NCBI GenBank assembly: GCA_946480245.1
Contig: CAMLIZ010000017.1
Span: 1-44,476, forward strand
Length of the DNA stretch: 44,476 nucleotides
Direction: 5' to 3'
Source of the DNA: an uncultured Pseudomonadota bacterium
Lineage (GTDB): Bacteria; Pseudomonadota; Gammaproteobacteria; Burkholderiales; Burkholderiaceae
The notes below the pieces were generated by a model that saw nothing but the letters and a program-made list of their open reading frames with translations, did not search any database and had not been told where the DNA came from. Position numbers and translations under genes: made by a program. This document shows positions 31,785-43,387 of this stretch, one piece after another. Every line of letters begins with the position of its first letter. Position 1 is the first letter of the stretch.

Positions 31785-33845
31785 ATGACCGACGTCAACC
31801 CGCTGCTGCAGCCCTGGACCTCCCCGTACGGCCTGCCGCCCTTTGCGGCGGTGCGGCCCGGGCATTTCGAGCCCGCCTTCGAGCGGGCCATGCGCGAACA
31901 CCGCGCGGAGCTGGACGCGATCGCGGCGCAGCAGACCCCGCCCAGCTTCGACAACACGCTGGCGGCCTTCGACCGCAGCGGCCGCCTGCTGGCGCGGTTG
32001 CAGGCGCTGTTTCACAACCTCTGCGCGTCCGAGACCTCGGCGCAGCTGCAGGAGGTGCAACGGCGCATGGCGGTGCCGCTGGCGGCGCACGAGAGCGCGG
32101 TCTACATGCATGCGCCGCTGTTCGCCCGGGTGCAGGCGCTGCACGAGACGAGGCAGCGCCTGGGCCTGAATCCGGAGCAGCTGCGGCTGCTGGAGCGGGT
32201 GCACCTCGACTTCGTCCGGGCCGGGGCCCGGCTGGCGCCAGCGCAGCAGCAGCGCTACGCGCAGGTGATGCAGCGCCTGGCCGAGCTGAACACCGCATTC
32301 GCCCAGAACGTGCTACACGACGAGGCCGGCTTCCAGCTGGTGCTGCGCGACGAGGCCGAACTGGCCGGGCTGCCGCCTTTCGTGCGCGCGGCGGCCCGCG
32401 AGGCGGCGGCGCAGCGCGGCCTGCCGAGCGGGGACCATGCGATCACGCTGTCGCGCTCTCTGATCCTGCCGTTCCTCAGCTTCTCCGAGCGGCGCGACCT
32501 TCGTGAACAGGCCTGGCGCGCCTGGGTGTCTCGTGGCGAGCACGAAGGCGCCCACGACAACCGGCCGCTGGTGCGCGAGATCCTGCAACTGCGCGAGGAG
32601 CAGGCGCGGCTGCACGGCTACGCCACCTACGCCGACTACGCGCTGGTCGACCGCATGGCAGGCGAGCCGGCGGCGGTGAGCCGGTTGCTCGACAACGTGT
32701 GGGAGCGGGCCAAGCCGGCGCTGGAGCGTGAACGTGCGCAGCTGCAGGCGGCGCAGCGGGCCGAGGGCGCCAGCGGCGAGATCGAGGCCTGGGATTGGCG
32801 CTACTGGGCCGAGAAGGTGCGCCAGCGTGACTTCCACATCGACGACGCCGAGGTCAAGCCGTACTTCCCGCTCGACGCGATGGTGGGGGCCGCCTTCGAC
32901 TGTGCGCAGCGCCTGTTCGGACTGCGCTTCACGCTGCGGCCGGACCTGCCCGCCTATCACCCTGACGTGCGCGTATACGAGGTGCACGACGCACACGGAG
33001 AGCCGGTGGGCCTGTTCGTGCACGACAACTTCGCGCGGCCCACCAAGCGCAGCGGCGCCTGGATGAGCAGCTTCGCCTGGCAGTCGCGCAACGGCAGCCC
33101 AGCAGGCGAGTCGGTGCGCCCGGTCATCATCAACAACAACAATTTCGCCAAGGGCTCGCCCACCCTGCTGGGCTTCGACGATGTGCGCACCTTGTTCCAC
33201 GAGTTCGGCCATGGGCTGCACGGGCTGCTGTCGAACGTGACCTACACGCGGCTGTCGGGCACCCAGGTACTGTCCGACTTCGTCGAGTTGCCGTCGCAGC
33301 TGTTCGAGCACTGGATGTCGGAGCCCGAGGTGCTGCGCCGGCACGCGCGGCACGTGGAAACGGGCGAGCCGATCCCCGAAACACTGATCGAGCGATTGAT
33401 GGCGGCGCGTCGGTTTGGCCAGGGCTACGACATGGTGCGCTATTGCGCCAGCGCGCTGGTTGACATGGCAGTGCACACCCACCCCGACCTTGCCCGCCTG
33501 GACGACGTGGCGGCCTTCGAGGCCGAGGTGATGCGCGAGCGCGGGTTGCCGGCCGCTGCCGGACTGAACCACCGCCTGGTCCACTTCCAGCACCTGTTCT
33601 CCAGCGACGGCTATGCCGCGGGCTACTACGTCTACCTCTGGGCGGAGGTGCTGGACGCCGACGGCTTCGGCGCGTTCCGGGAGGCGGGAAGCCCGTTCGA
33701 TCCTGTGGTCGCCGAGCGACTGGCGCGCTGCATCTACGCTGCCGGCAACAGCGTGGAGCCGGGCCAGGCCTTCGAGGCCTTCCGCGGGCGGGCCCCGGCC
33801 ATCGAGCCGCTGCTGGAAAAGCGCGGCCTGCTGGTGACGGCCTGA
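31785..33845 (+). CDS. prlC: oligopeptidase A (M3 metallopeptidase)
   Basis: 686 residues, close to E. coli PrlC in length. Cytoplasmic zinc peptidase that degrades signal peptides and other short peptides. The zinc signature is FHEFGHGLHG (His472, Glu473, His476), with the further glutamate ligand in the downstream helix. Also visible are GAWMSSF and NNNNFAKG before the zinc site and YDMVRYCASALVDM after it. The ATG at 31785 has AAGGA 13 nt upstream, a wide spacing. A perfect TTGACA sits at 31707-31712 but no good -10 follows it. Confidence 0.96.
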   Translation: MTDVNPLLQPWTSPYGLPPFAAVRPGHFEPAFERAMREHRAELDAIAAQQTPPSFDNTLAAFDRSGRLLARLQALFHNLCASETSAQLQEVQRRMAVPLAAHESAVYMHAPLFARVQALHETRQRLGLNPEQLRLLERVHLDFVRAGARLAPAQQQRYAQVMQRLAELNTAFAQNVLHDEAGFQLVLRDEAELAGLPPFVRAAAREAAAQRGLPSGDHAITLSRSLILPFLSFSERRDLREQAWRAWVSRGEHEGAHDNRPLVREILQLREEQARLHGYATYADYALVDRMAGEPAAVSRLLDNVWERAKPALERERAQLQAAQRAEGASGEIEAWDWRYWAEKVRQRDFHIDDAEVKPYFPLDAMVGAAFDCAQRLFGLRFTLRPDLPAYHPDVRVYEVHDAHGEPVGLFVHDNFARPTKRSGAWMSSFAWQSRNGSPAGESVRPVIINNNNFAKGSPTLLGFDDVRTLFHEFGHGLHGLLSNVTYTRLSGTQVLSDFVELPSQLFEHWMSEPEVLRRHARHVETGEPIPETLIERLMAARRFGQGYDMVRYCASALVDMAVHTHPDLARLDDVAAFEAEVMRERGLPAAAGLNHRLVHFQHLFSSDGYAAGYYVYLWAEVLDADGFGAFREAGSPFDPVVAERLARCIYAAGNSVEPGQAFEAFRGRAPAIEPLLEKRGLLVTA

Positions 33846-33951
33846 GGCGAACGAAAAATAAACCGTGCGGCTGCGTCAACCGCGCAGGCCCAGGTGCCGT
33901 TGTGGCCGGTGAGCAAAGTGCTCGATAACTTTCCGCCAGAGGATCCACACC

Positions 33952-34134
33952 ATGAAGAAACTGCTCGCTGCCCTGATCACCACCGTTTTCGCCGCCGGTG
34001 CCTTCGCCCAGGCCGCTTCGGCTCCCGCCGCTGACGCCGGTGCCTCGGCGCCCAAGGTGGCCAAGCACGCCAAGGCCAAGAAGCACAGCGCCAAGAAGGC
34101 CAAGGCTGCCGCCAAGGCCGCCAGCGCCAGCTGA
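33952..34134 (+). CDS. small secreted Lys/Ala-rich protein
   Basis: 60 residues. A clean signal peptide MKKLLAALITTVFAAGAFA is followed by a short Ala/Ser/Pro stretch and a tail dominated by Lys, Ala and His (KVAKHAKAKKHSAKKAK). The mature part of about 40 residues is strongly basic and probably unstructured. Similar peptides occur widely in Burkholderiales without a known role; binding to envelope polyanions or nucleic acid is only a guess. AGAGGA at 33938-33943, eight nt upstream of the ATG, and a strong terminator immediately downstream show it is a real, separate transcription unit. Confidence 0.85.
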   Translation: MKKLLAALITTVFAAGAFAQAASAPAADAGASAPKVAKHAKAKKHSAKKAKAAAKAASAS

Positions 34135-34155
34135 TCAGGTAGCGGTTGACCGCAG

Positions 34156-34186
34156 CAACGCGCCCTTCACGGGCGCGTTGTCATTT
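34156..34186 (+). terminator. intrinsic terminator after the Lys/Ala-rich peptide gene
   Basis: CAACGCGCCC (34156-34165) and GGGCGCGTTG (34171-34180) form a perfect 10-bp stem with a 5-nt loop, followed by TCATTTG. The T-rich tail overlaps the stop codon of the convergent gene at 34181. Confidence 0.75.
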
Positions 34187-34675
34187 GTGGCGCTGCCGGG
34201 GCGGTTGCTGGTCGGCGGGCGCCAGTGCCCGGCGCTTGACGATGCGGTCCCACTTGCGTTGCTCCCACGTCTGCGGCCCCTCGAGCGGCCAGCGCTCGAC
34301 GGCAGCGGCCACCTCCGGCCTCGGCACCCGCATGTAGCCCGGGTGCACGCGGCGCAGGATCCACACGCCGGAGCGCAGGGGGCGCGGCAGCGACGCCTGT
34401 GCCTCGCTGACCCAGTAAATGCAGTTGCGCTCGGCCCATAAGGCCTGGCGTTCGAAGTGCACGCGACCGGCGATGCCGCTGTCGGCCGGCAACAGGATGG
34501 CGTCGCTCGCGGTCTCCACCAGCGCATAGGCCAGGTCGCCCGGCGTGTCACCGGCACCGTGGCATACCAGCACCACACGCTCGATCTCAGCGGCCGGGAT
34601 TCGGTCGATCTCTTGTTCGTCGCGCAGGACCACGAGGTCCATGCCCTGCCACGCAGTGTGCAGTTGCGTTCTCAT
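34181..34675 (-). CDS. conserved-looking hypothetical protein
   Basis: 164 residues, not recognised. No signal peptide and no membrane segment. The N-terminal half is mixed alpha/beta with the segment IERVVLVCHGAGDTPGDLAYALVE; the C-terminal part is rich in Arg, Trp and Pro and ends with a basic, probably disordered tail (PPRQRHK). AGGAG lies 11 nt before the ATG at 34675. The codon pattern is as GC-rich at third positions as in its neighbours, which argues for a real gene. It follows rhlE in orientation but its start lies 148 bp beyond the rhlE stop, so it is not the same operon in any obvious way. Confidence 0.7.
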   Translation of the reverse strand: MRTQLHTAWQGMDLVVLRDEQEIDRIPAAEIERVVLVCHGAGDTPGDLAYALVETASDAILLPADSGIAGRVHFERQALWAERNCIYWVSEAQASLPRPLRSGVWILRRVHPGYMRVPRPEVAAAVERWPLEGPQTWEQRKWDRIVKRRALAPADQQPPRQRHK

Positions 34676-34823
34676 TCGTTCCGGTACTCCTATGAACGGG
34701 CGCCGACGGTACCTGATGAGAGCGCAACACCGATGACAAACTGCAAGAGTCGCCAGCGTTCGCATGCATTCGCCGCGTGGTGACACGCGGCGATACATCT
34801 TGCTTCAGCTTGACTGCGCGGTT

Positions 34824-36257
<1,434 letters not shown>

Positions 36258-36487
36258 CGAGTGCTTTGGAAACAAGGTCGGCCCATCGCCGCCGGTGAAG
36301 GGGCGCCAGTCGCAGGCTTCGGGGGTGAAGGGTGCGCCGGGGGAGGCGCCGGCCGGGTTGGCCGCAGTGAAAGAGACGACTGGAATCGCAAACTGCTGGG
36401 GTGGAATTGTAGCGGTCGGCGACAATATCCGGTTGATCGCCGGAGCGGCCGCTCGCACCGGTCGCACTTTTCTCACAGGATTCCTCG

Positions 36488-38152
<1,665 letters not shown>

Positions 38153-38235
38153 CACCACGGCGCCGCAAAGCGCGAAAAGCTGCGCATCTGCCGGCCGTAT
38201 GGTTTTCCCGGCAGGCAGGGAATCTTTTAGGGTGA

Positions 38236-38272
38236 AGCCTGGTCGCACACAGCGACCGGGCTTTTTCGTTTT
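38236..38272 (+). terminator. intrinsic terminator after ettA
   Basis: An 11-bp stem (38236-38246 with 38252-38262, one G-U pair) and the loop ACACA are followed by TTTTTCGTTTT. Classic Rho-independent terminator, 84 bp after the ettA stop. Confidence 0.88.
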
Positions 38273-38301
38273 GGCGGCACGAAAGAACGTTGCCGGCAAA
38301 C

Positions 38302-38305
38302 GGAG
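38302..38305 (+). promoter_or_regulatory. Shine-Dalgarno supporting the upstream ATG of the metalloprotease gene
   Basis: GGAG six nt before ATG 38312. The alternative ATG at 38351, closer to the signal peptide, lacks such a site. Confidence 0.55.
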
Positions 38306-38311
38306 TGCCCG

Positions 38312-41125
38312 ATGCCTACTTGCCAGCCTTTTCCCGTCCGAGCCGTACCGATGGACCGCAGTTCCCGCTTTCGCTTGCGCCTGTTCTTGCCACTGGCCGC
38401 GTCCTGCCTCGCCGGCTGTGCCGCGGTGCAGGGCCTGGTGACGCAAAAGGTCGAACCGCCTGTCGAGGCGCCGGCGCACATGATCGGCACGCCGCTGGCT
38501 GCGGCTGGCGCCGCCTCCGGGGTGCAAAGCGGCGGTCCCGCCGACAGCCCGGTGGGCACGGACATTCCCGGCGGCCCGCCCAAGTTCGCCAGCGTGATCA
38601 AGGGCGCCACCCGCAGCGACGGCCTATTCACCGTGTGGCAGCGCGACGACAAGGTCTGGATCGAGCTGAAGCCGGAGGATTTCGACAAGCCGTTCTTCCT
38701 CAGCCCCAAGCTGGCCAGCGGCATCGGCGAGGGCGGGGTGTTCGGCGGAATGATGGCACGCAGCTGGGGCGAGTCGGTGGGCAAGCCGCAGATCGTGGCG
38801 TTCCGCCGCATCTACAACCAGGTGCAGATGATTGCGCTGAACGAGGCCTTCGTGGCGCGCGCCGGCAGCCCCGAGGCGCTGGCGGTGAAGAACGCCTATT
38901 CGCCCAGCCTGCTCGGCAGCTCCCCGGTGGCCAGCCAGCCGGAGCCCGAGCGCAAGACGGTGCTGATCGAGGCCAACGGCCTGTTCGTCAGCGACATGAT
39001 GGGCATGGGCATGCGCCTGCAGCACGCCTTCCGCCAGAACTACGGTTTCGACCCGCGCCATTCGGCCATCACCGCGCTGCACGATCACGCCAAGGAGGTG
39101 GTGTTCGAGGTGATGAACCACTACGCCACCGGCTCGATCAGCACCGCCGGCAACGCCGAAGTGCCGGCCTCGCTGCCCGATGCGCGCAGCCTGTTCCTGA
39201 CGATGCACTACTCGCTGGCCGCGCTGCCCGACGAGACCATGCGTCCGCGCCGGGCCGACCCGCGCATCGGCTTCTTCACGACCAACGTCAGCGACTTCGG
39301 CGACGACCTGGCGCGCAGCCCGAAGCGGCGCTACGTGAACCGCTGGCGGCTCGAGAAGCAGGATCCCGCAGCGGCGCTGTCCGAGCCTGTGAAGCCGATC
39401 GTGTTCTGGCTCGACCGCTCGATCCCGGAGAAGTACCGCGGCGCGATCAGCGCCGGCGTGCTGGAGTGGAACAAGGCCTTCGCACGCATCGGCTTCAAGA
39501 ACGCGGTGCAGGTGCGCGTGCAGCCCGAGGGCGCCGATTTCGACACGCTCGATCTCGACCATGCGTCGATCCGCTGGATGACCAACAGCAGCCCGCAGTT
39601 CGGCGCCATCGGCCCGAGCCACGTCGATCCGCGCACTGGCGAGATCCTGGATGCCGACATCGCGATCGAAAGCCTGTCGTCGCGCGCCATCCGCACCACG
39701 CGCGCGCAAGTGCTGGGGCGCGAGATGATGACCCGCTGGCCCGGCCTGGGCGACGCGGCGCCGGCGGCCCGTCAGACGCCGCTCGATCCGCTGGCCTGCA
39801 GCTTCGCGCAAGGCGCCGGCGAGCAGCTGGACTATGCGCTGGATGTGCTGGAAGCCCGCGGCGAGGTGGCGGCCGACAGCGCCGAGGCGCAGCAGTTCGT
39901 GCTCGACTACCTGAAGGACACCACGATGCACGAGGTGGGCCACGCGCTGGGCCTGCGCCACAACTTCCGCGCCTCCACCGTGTATTCGCAGGCACAGCTC
40001 GACGACCCCGCCTTCACGCGCAGCCACGGCAACAGCGGCTCGGTGATGGAGTACGCGCCGATCAACCTGCCGCTGCCGGGGCAGAAGGGCGGCACGCCGT
40101 TCCAGACCACGCTCGGCCCCTACGACTACTGGGCCATCGAATACGCCTACAAGCCGATCGCGCCGGCCGACGAGGCTGCCACGCTCGCCAAGATCGCCGC
40201 GCGCAGCAGCGAGCCGCAGCTGGCCTATGCCACCGACGAGGACAACTTCCTCGGCGTGGACCCGGATGCGCTGCAGTTCGACCTGGGCAACGACGTGCTC
40301 GCCTTCGCGAAGAAGCGCGTCGAGATCGCGCGCGACCTGCTCAAGCGCCAGGAAGGCCGTCGCCTGCAGCCCGACCAAGACTACTCGGTGCTGCGCCGTT
40401 CGGTGAGCTATGCGCTGCGCGACGTGAGCCGGGCGGCCGCGGCGCTGGCGCGCCAGATCGGTGGCGTGCGCACGCTGCGCGACTTCCCCGGCTCCGGGCG
40501 CGATCCGCTGACGCCGGTGCCTGCGGAGCGGCAGCGCGAGGCGTTGGAGCTGCTCACGCACGGCCTGCTGGCCGCCGACAGCTTCCACATCTCGCCCGCA
40601 CTGGCGCGCCGCCTGGCGCCGGACTACCAGGAGCGCACCGACGCGGTGTTCGAGGCGGGCGAACTGGCCAGCGTGCAGACCGACTTCTCGCTCGACGGCA
40701 TGGTGCTGTCGCTACAGCGCGCGCTGCTCGCGCAGCTGATGAGCGACGCGGTGATCTCGCGTATCGTGGACAGCGAGGCCAAGTCGCCCGCGGGCGAGGC
40801 CTTCCATCTGTCGGAGCTGTACGGCCGCCTCAACAAGGAAGTGTGGAGCGAGCTGGACGCGCGCCGCGGCGACATTCCGGCGCTGCGCCGCGAATTGCAG
40901 CGCGACCATGTGAACCAGCTGGCGTCGCTGCTGCTGCAGCCCTCGTCGTTCAGCCGCAGCGACGCGCGCAGCCTGCTGCGCGTGGAGGCCAAGAGCCTGC
41001 TCGGGCGCATCCAGCACGCCGCCAAGCGGCCCGGGCTGAGCCCTGAAGCCAAGGCGCACCTGGCCGACAGCGCCGAGACCCTGCAACAGGCGCTGGGTGC
41101 CAAGCTGCTGCGCGCCGGCGTGTAG
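38312..41125 (+). CDS. zinc-dependent metalloprotease lipoprotein (DUF5117/DUF4953-like)
   Basis: 937 residues. The signal peptide ends in the lipobox LAGC with the modified Cys at residue 36 (residue 23 if translation starts at 38351). Then follows a long N-terminal region of unknown fold with FFLSPKLASGIGEGG. The catalytic segment HEVGHALGLRHNF has the extended HExxHxxGxxH zinc signature of metzincins (His540, Glu541, His544, His550). Related large zinc-dependent metalloproteases of the DUF5117/DUF4953 type are periplasmic or outer-membrane-anchored and of unknown substrate. The C-terminal 250 residues are helical. The gene is isolated by the ettA terminator upstream; the LytS-type kinase gene begins 86 bp downstream and might be co-transcribed. 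Confidence 0.9.
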   Translation: MPTCQPFPVRAVPMDRSSRFRLRLFLPLAASCLAGCAAVQGLVTQKVEPPVEAPAHMIGTPLAAAGAASGVQSGGPADSPVGTDIPGGPPKFASVIKGATRSDGLFTVWQRDDKVWIELKPEDFDKPFFLSPKLASGIGEGGVFGGMMARSWGESVGKPQIVAFRRIYNQVQMIALNEAFVARAGSPEALAVKNAYSPSLLGSSPVASQPEPERKTVLIEANGLFVSDMMGMGMRLQHAFRQNYGFDPRHSAITALHDHAKEVVFEVMNHYATGSISTAGNAEVPASLPDARSLFLTMHYSLAALPDETMRPRRADPRIGFFTTNVSDFGDDLARSPKRRYVNRWRLEKQDPAAALSEPVKPIVFWLDRSIPEKYRGAISAGVLEWNKAFARIGFKNAVQVRVQPEGADFDTLDLDHASIRWMTNSSPQFGAIGPSHVDPRTGEILDADIAIESLSSRAIRTTRAQVLGREMMTRWPGLGDAAPAARQTPLDPLACSFAQGAGEQLDYALDVLEARGEVAADSAEAQQFVLDYLKDTTMHEVGHALGLRHNFRASTVYSQAQLDDPAFTRSHGNSGSVMEYAPINLPLPGQKGGTPFQTTLGPYDYWAIEYAYKPIAPADEAATLAKIAARSSEPQLAYATDEDNFLGVDPDALQFDLGNDVLAFAKKRVEIARDLLKRQEGRRLQPDQDYSVLRRSVSYALRDVSRAAAALARQIGGVRTLRDFPGSGRDPLTPVPAERQREALELLTHGLLAADSFHISPALARRLAPDYQERTDAVFEAGELASVQTDFSLDGMVLSLQRALLAQLMSDAVISRIVDSEAKSPAGEAFHLSELYGRLNKEVWSELDARRGDIPALRRELQRDHVNQLASLLLQPSSFSRSDARSLLRVEAKSLLGRIQHAAKRPGLSPEAKAHLADSAETLQQALGAKLLRAGV

Positions 41126-41211
41126 CTCAAGGCTCGAAAACCGTGCTTTGTCGCAGCGCGCGCGCTGTGGCATTGGTTCGGCGGGCGCCGCACGCTATCG
41201 TGGCGGCCACC

Positions 41212-42306
41212 ATGAACCTGCGTCCCGGGGCCTCCACCTTGCCGGAACCCACGCCGCCGGCGCAGCACGATGCCGCGCTGGGTGCCTTGAGCGCGCGCAG
41301 CGTCGGCACCGTGATCGCGCTGGCCGTGCTCGGCGCGGTGCTGCTGAACCCGATCTTCATGACGCCCTTCGTCGTGCTGCTCGGGCGCACGCTGTTCCTC
41401 GCCATGGCGCTGCTGCTGGCCTTCACCGCCGCGCGTGCCTGGGCGCCGGGCTGGCTGCCGCGGTGGGTGGCGCAGCTGCTGGCGGTGGCGCTGGCCGCGC
41501 CGCTGGCCACGCTGATCGTGTACCTGCTGTCGGTGGGCGGGCGGGTGTCGGTCATCGCGTCCACGCCGGAGCTGGTGTCCGGCTTCATCTGGATTGCCGG
41601 CAGTGGCCTGGTCACCGGCCTGGTGGTGGCGCTGGGGGCGCTGTACCGGGAGCGCGACGCACAGGTGCGCTCGCAGGCGCTGCAGTTCGAGCTGGAGCGC
41701 GCCACGCTGGAACGCCAGGCGCTGGATGCCCGGTTGTCGCTGCTGCAGGCGCAGATCGAGCCGCACTTCCTGTTCAACACCCTGGCCAACGTGCAGGCAC
41801 TGGTGGAAAGCGGTTCGCCGCGCGCCGCGCCGGTGCTCAAGAGCCTCACGGGCTACCTGCGCGCGGCGATGCCCAAGCTGCAGGACACCGCGCCGACGCT
41901 GGGCGACGAGGAGCAGCTGGTGCGCTCCTACCTGGAGTTGATGCTGATGCGCATGCCCGATCGCCTGCACTACCGCTTTGCGGTGGCGCCCGAGCTGCGC
42001 GGCCTGCGCTTTCCGCCGATGTCGGTGCTCACGCTGGTGGAGAACGCGGTGCGCCACGGCATCGACCCCAGCGAGCGCGGCGGCGAGATCGAGGTGGGCG
42101 CCGCCCGCGAGCCCGATGGTCGCGTGCGCGTGTGGGTGGGCGACACCGGCGTCGGCATGGCCGATTCTGCGCAGCCCGGCACCGGCCTGGCCAACCTGCG
42201 CCAGCGCCTGGCCGCCTGCTTCGGCGCCCAGGCCGAGCTGCAACTGAGCGCGCTGCAACCGCACGGCTTGCGCGCCGACATCCTCTTCATGCCGCCCGCA
42301 CCATGA
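41212..42306 (+). CDS. LytS/AlgZ-type sensor histidine kinase
   Basis: 364 residues. Residues about 33-145 contain four to five membrane helices without a large external domain. A coiled linker leads to the His_kinase domain with QIEPHFLFNTLANV (phospho-acceptor His185), then the HATPase with LTLVENAVRHG, DTGVGM and the G2 box GTGLANLRQRL. This is the family that pairs with LytTR regulators, and the regulator gene follows immediately with an ATGA overlap. The N-terminus is uncertain: the ATG at 41212 is preferred, but the in-frame reading continues to 41143; no Shine-Dalgarno is present at either. The sensed signal is unknown. Confidence 0.93.
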   Translation: MNLRPGASTLPEPTPPAQHDAALGALSARSVGTVIALAVLGAVLLNPIFMTPFVVLLGRTLFLAMALLLAFTAARAWAPGWLPRWVAQLLAVALAAPLATLIVYLLSVGGRVSVIASTPELVSGFIWIAGSGLVTGLVVALGALYRERDAQVRSQALQFELERATLERQALDARLSLLQAQIEPHFLFNTLANVQALVESGSPRAAPVLKSLTGYLRAAMPKLQDTAPTLGDEEQLVRSYLELMLMRMPDRLHYRFAVAPELRGLRFPPMSVLTLVENAVRHGIDPSERGGEIEVGAAREPDGRVRVWVGDTGVGMADSAQPGTGLANLRQRLAACFGAQAELQLSALQPHGLRADILFMPPAP

Positions 42307-43070
42307 GCGCCACCGCACTGATCGCCGACGACGAACCCTTGCTGCGCCAGCACCTGGCCGCGCACCTGCAACGCCTGTGGCCCGAGCTGCAGGTGGTGGG
42401 CGAGGCGCGCAACGGGCGCGAGGCGGTGGAGATGTTCGACGCGCTGTCGCCGCAGGTGGTGTTCCTCGACGTGCACATGCCGGGGCTGAACGGCATCGAG
42501 GCGGCGCGCTGCATCGCGCGGCGGGCGCAACTGGTGTTCGTGACCGCCTACGAGCAGTACGCGGTGCAGGCCTTCGAGCAGGGCGCGATCGACTACCTGG
42601 TCAAGCCCTTCGACGAGGCGCGCCTGGCCGACACCGTGCAGCGGCTGCAGCAGCACGCCGGTCGCGCCGATGCGGCACCGCCGGCGCTGGAAGACGTGCT
42701 GGAGCGCCTGGGCGCGCAGCTGCGCGGCGAACGCGCCGGTGCGCGCTGGCTGCAGTGGATCAAGGCCTCCGTGGGCAGCAGCGTGCGCCTGATCCCGGTG
42801 GCCGAGGTCGTGTACCTGCGCTCCGACGAGAAGTACACGCTCGTGGTGTGGGAGGGCGGCGAGGCGCTGATCCGCAAGACCATCCGCGAACTGGCCGACG
42901 AGCTCGACCCCGACGTGTTCGTGCAGGTGCATCGCTCGGTGATCGTGAACCTGAGCCAGGTGGCCCAGGTGACGCGCGGTGCCAACGAGACGGCCGAGGT
43001 GCAGCTCAAGGGCCGCAGCGAGCGCCTGCCGGTCAGCCGCAGCTACCTGCATTTCTTCCGCCAGATGTAG
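42303..43070 (+). CDS. LytTR-family response regulator
   Basis: 255 residues. Receiver domain with acidic pair Asp9/Asp10, phospho-acceptor Asp56 in FLDVHMPGLNG, Thr81 and Lys101 in LVKPFD. The LytTR DNA-binding domain occupies about 150-255 (VVYLRSDEKYTLV, VHRSVIVNLSQV and the final RLPVSRSYLHFFRQ). Such regulators bind direct repeats and often control exported or cell-surface functions (AlgR, LytR, AgrA). It starts on the ATG overlapping the kinase stop. Target genes cannot be assigned; the adjacent metalloprotease lipoprotein gene is a candidate by position only. Confidence 0.95.
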   Translation: MSATALIADDEPLLRQHLAAHLQRLWPELQVVGEARNGREAVEMFDALSPQVVFLDVHMPGLNGIEAARCIARRAQLVFVTAYEQYAVQAFEQGAIDYLVKPFDEARLADTVQRLQQHAGRADAAPPALEDVLERLGAQLRGERAGARWLQWIKASVGSSVRLIPVAEVVYLRSDEKYTLVVWEGGEALIRKTIRELADELDPDVFVQVHRSVIVNLSQVAQVTRGANETAEVQLKGRSERLPVSRSYLHFFRQM

Positions 43071-43086
43071 CGCCTGGCCCAAAAAG

Positions 43087-43108
43087 AAGCCGGCGCGACG
43101 GCCGGCTT
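43087..43108. terminator. terminator-like hairpin after the LytTR regulator gene
   Basis: AAGCCGGC (43087-43094) pairs with GCCGGCTT (43101-43108) across a 6-nt loop. On the plus strand no U-run follows, but AAAAAG precedes it, so the minus-strand transcript would read stem then CTTTTT. It probably protects the regulator gene from antisense read-through as well as ending its transcript. Confidence 0.45.
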
Positions 43109-43300
43109 GCAAGACGATCCACTTGTGGGTTGTGCCCGGGATCGCTGGGGTCAGGCACTCAATTTAGTCAACCATGCCGCCGTGCACCAGCCGGCTGCGA
43201 CGAACCGCGCGGCGGGCCGCACGAACTGCGGCTGCCTGGCCCAGGCTGCGATGCTGCGCTGCAGCACGACGCGCGCTCGACACCAATGCACACAAAGTCC

Positions 43301-43327
43301 TCAATTGCCGGGTGACGCGGCCGATAT
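43301..43327 (+). promoter_or_regulatory. sigma-28 (FliA)-type promoter of the chemoreceptor gene
   Basis: TCAA (43301-43304), then exactly 15 bp, then GCCGATAT (43320-43327). The flagellar sigma-28 consensus is TAAA (TCAA in some bacteria), 15 bp and GCCGATAA, so seven of eight -10 bases and the exact spacing match. The implied leader is about 50 nt. Confidence 0.7.
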
Positions 43328-43387
43328 TTGACCGAGTGCCGGATACCACCGGCGCAAAGAATCCTTTTGTGCAAAACGAGGGCAGCC

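Larger units (their letters stand above)
43071..43387. other. 317-bp intergenic region before the chemoreceptor gene
   Basis: Contains, in order, a terminator-like hairpin (43087-43108), about 190 bp without any motif or open frame I can support, and a FliA-type promoter (43301-43327). Base composition drops slightly near the promoter. Confidence 0.6.

Noticed and set aside
38290..41046. 918-residue plus-strand frame overlapping the metalloprotease gene
   Set aside because: Arg/Ala/Gly-rich shadow; the other frame carries the lipobox and the HExxHxxGxxH site.
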